From Sindora glabra (lineage: Eukaryota; Streptophyta; Magnoliopsida; Fabales; Fabaceae), in assembly GCA_020226215.1 (NCBI GenBank), contig CM035228.1, positions 65,879,989 to 65,943,988 of the forward strand: a DNA stretch of 64,000 nucleotides, given 5' to 3'. How positions within the stretch are numbered: the first letter of the stretch is position 1; each line of letters opens with the position of its first letter. Shown one piece after another: positions 62,979 to 64,000 of this stretch. The position numbers and the translations under genes were made by a program. The notes under the pieces are model-generated. The model worked only from the letters and a program-made list of their open reading frames with translations, was not told where the DNA came from and did not search any database.

Positions 62979-63455
62979 AAATTTAATCAATTATAATTTA
63001 TAACATCAAATATTTATTTATTTACTTACTTACTTATTTTTATTTAATTATTTCTAATAAATTTATAATGTTATATATTTATGTATTTACTTAATTTTTA
63101 ATTATTTATTATCTGACATATGAATATAAGCATGAATTGTAAAGTACTGAAAAGATAAAAGATAAATTTAAAAAATTGTCAACTCATAAGTTATAAGTTA
63201 TAAAAAAATAATTTATTAAATTAGAGCATATTTTTTTAATATGCTAATATGTAAAATATCTTTAAAGCTATTATATTAATAAATTATAAGTTAACTTATT
63301 TATTACATTAATAGAGCATAAGTCTAAGGTGTTTTAAGTTTGATAAAGAGTGTTAAATTCAATTCTTGAAGACACATTTGTTAAGAAGATTACCATATAT
63401 TACTCCCACTACAAATAAAAATTAATCTCATGCTTAGTAAAAAAGGTGAACCCAA

Positions 63456-63528
<73 letters not shown>

Positions 63529-63960
63529 TTTCAAAAAAAAAATGAAGTAATTCTTTAGTTTAAAAAGTAATAACAACCAAAATAAATTCAATCTGAATGT
63601 CTCAATTTTTCATTATGTTCGGCTGTTTTAACCTGTATATTAGTTGATTTTGCGTCATACAATCTGACTATCTCGTTTAACGAAGTTCATAAGGTTAAGC
63701 AGTTTACATCAATCTCTCTGTAAAATTTAGTTACTTGTTTCACTAAAATTTTTCAATCATGAGTACATGCTTCGTTAAAATGAAATCACATTTTATATAA
63801 TTTATATCAAATAAAAGAATTCATTTAAAACTAAAATAAAATTAGTTTTACTAAAATAAAATAAAATAAATTGTATTTTTAAATATGTCAAGGTTAATAA
63901 AACACTACACTCAGAACTGCTTTGTTTCTCAAAGCTTTGTACACACATACTTTTCTGACG
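62979..63960. other. AT-rich intergenic DNA
   Basis: No gene. Includes a TA microsatellite and a TTAC(TTAC)n-like patch near 63020. Confidence 0.55.
63459..63526. repeat. (AT)n microsatellite
   Basis: About 34 uninterrupted AT units. Confidence 0.95.
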
Positions 63961-64000
63961 CAGAACCAATGCCCCTTTTTATAGCCAGCTGGCCTGGGCT
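63961..64000 (-). promoter_or_regulatory. Possible minus-strand TATA-type promoter
   Basis: On the minus strand GGCTATAAAAAGGGGC (plus 63973-63988) is a strong plant TATA box, in a short GC-rich setting at the window edge. About 30-60 bp downstream the sequence turns into an untranslated-leader-like stretch. No coding frame follows within the window, so it may belong to an LTR or a gene with a distant first exon. Confidence 0.3.

Overview
Organism. The window looks like nuclear DNA of a eudicot plant. It is very AT-rich and mostly intergenic, and it is crowded with plant-type transposons: Ty1/copia, LINE, CACTA, a tRNA-derived SINE and TIR elements. The one intact host gene has 15 exons, and its product closely matches plant vacuolar beta-N-acetylhexosaminidase (Arabidopsis HEXO1 type). 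Nothing in the sequence fixes the species. I saw no rRNA gene, free-standing tRNA gene or CRISPR array. Layout. (1) 1-6.7 kb: AT-rich, with a pair of diverged direct repeats of about 1.2 kb that may be old gypsy-type LTRs. (2) 6707-12394: a complete-ended, minus-strand copia element (E1), with LTRs about 2% different, an AATAA target duplication, an open gag frame and a heavily deleted pol. (3) 12.4-18.8 kb: intergenic, with a possible gypsy LTR and a LINE RNase H relic. (4) 18.85-20.30 kb: a very large inverted repeat (arms about 720 bp) carrying many GGCGCC words. (5) 20.3-39.4 kb: AT-rich, with a decayed copia relic (E3, 25.98-28.11 kb), a gypsy-like LTR (33.47-34.99 kb) and a GC-rich-cored TIR-like element (35.9-37.9 kb). 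(6) 39407-48871: the HEXO1-type gene, whose introns hold a splice-site-containing tandem duplication, a SINE and a TIR element. (7) 50.3-54.3 kb: a CACTA relic. (8) 54.99-62.98 kb: a LINE relic split by a second full copia element (E2, 55805-62625, CTATT duplication). (9) 63-64 kb: AT-rich, ending in a possible minus-strand promoter. Main observation. E1 and E2 differ greatly in sequence and age, yet both carry, between the 5' LTR and gag, a GC-rich block of short perfect hairpins followed by a series of hairpins with an almost invariant GATAG (rarely GATGG or AATAG) loop, read on the plus strand. The loop-closing stems vary in a compensatory way (TACC/GGTA, TACACC/GGTGTA, TCC/GGA, CAC/GTG). 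E1 has four more in its 3' untranslated region. This looks like a structured RNA family of these retrotransposons, perhaps for dimerisation, packaging or translation; that role is inference. How the parts relate. The host gene is the only unit with an expected cellular job, glycan trimming in the vacuole. The rest is a layered record of insertions: LINE first, then E2 into it; SINE and TIR insertions into an intron of HEXO1; E1 most recent.
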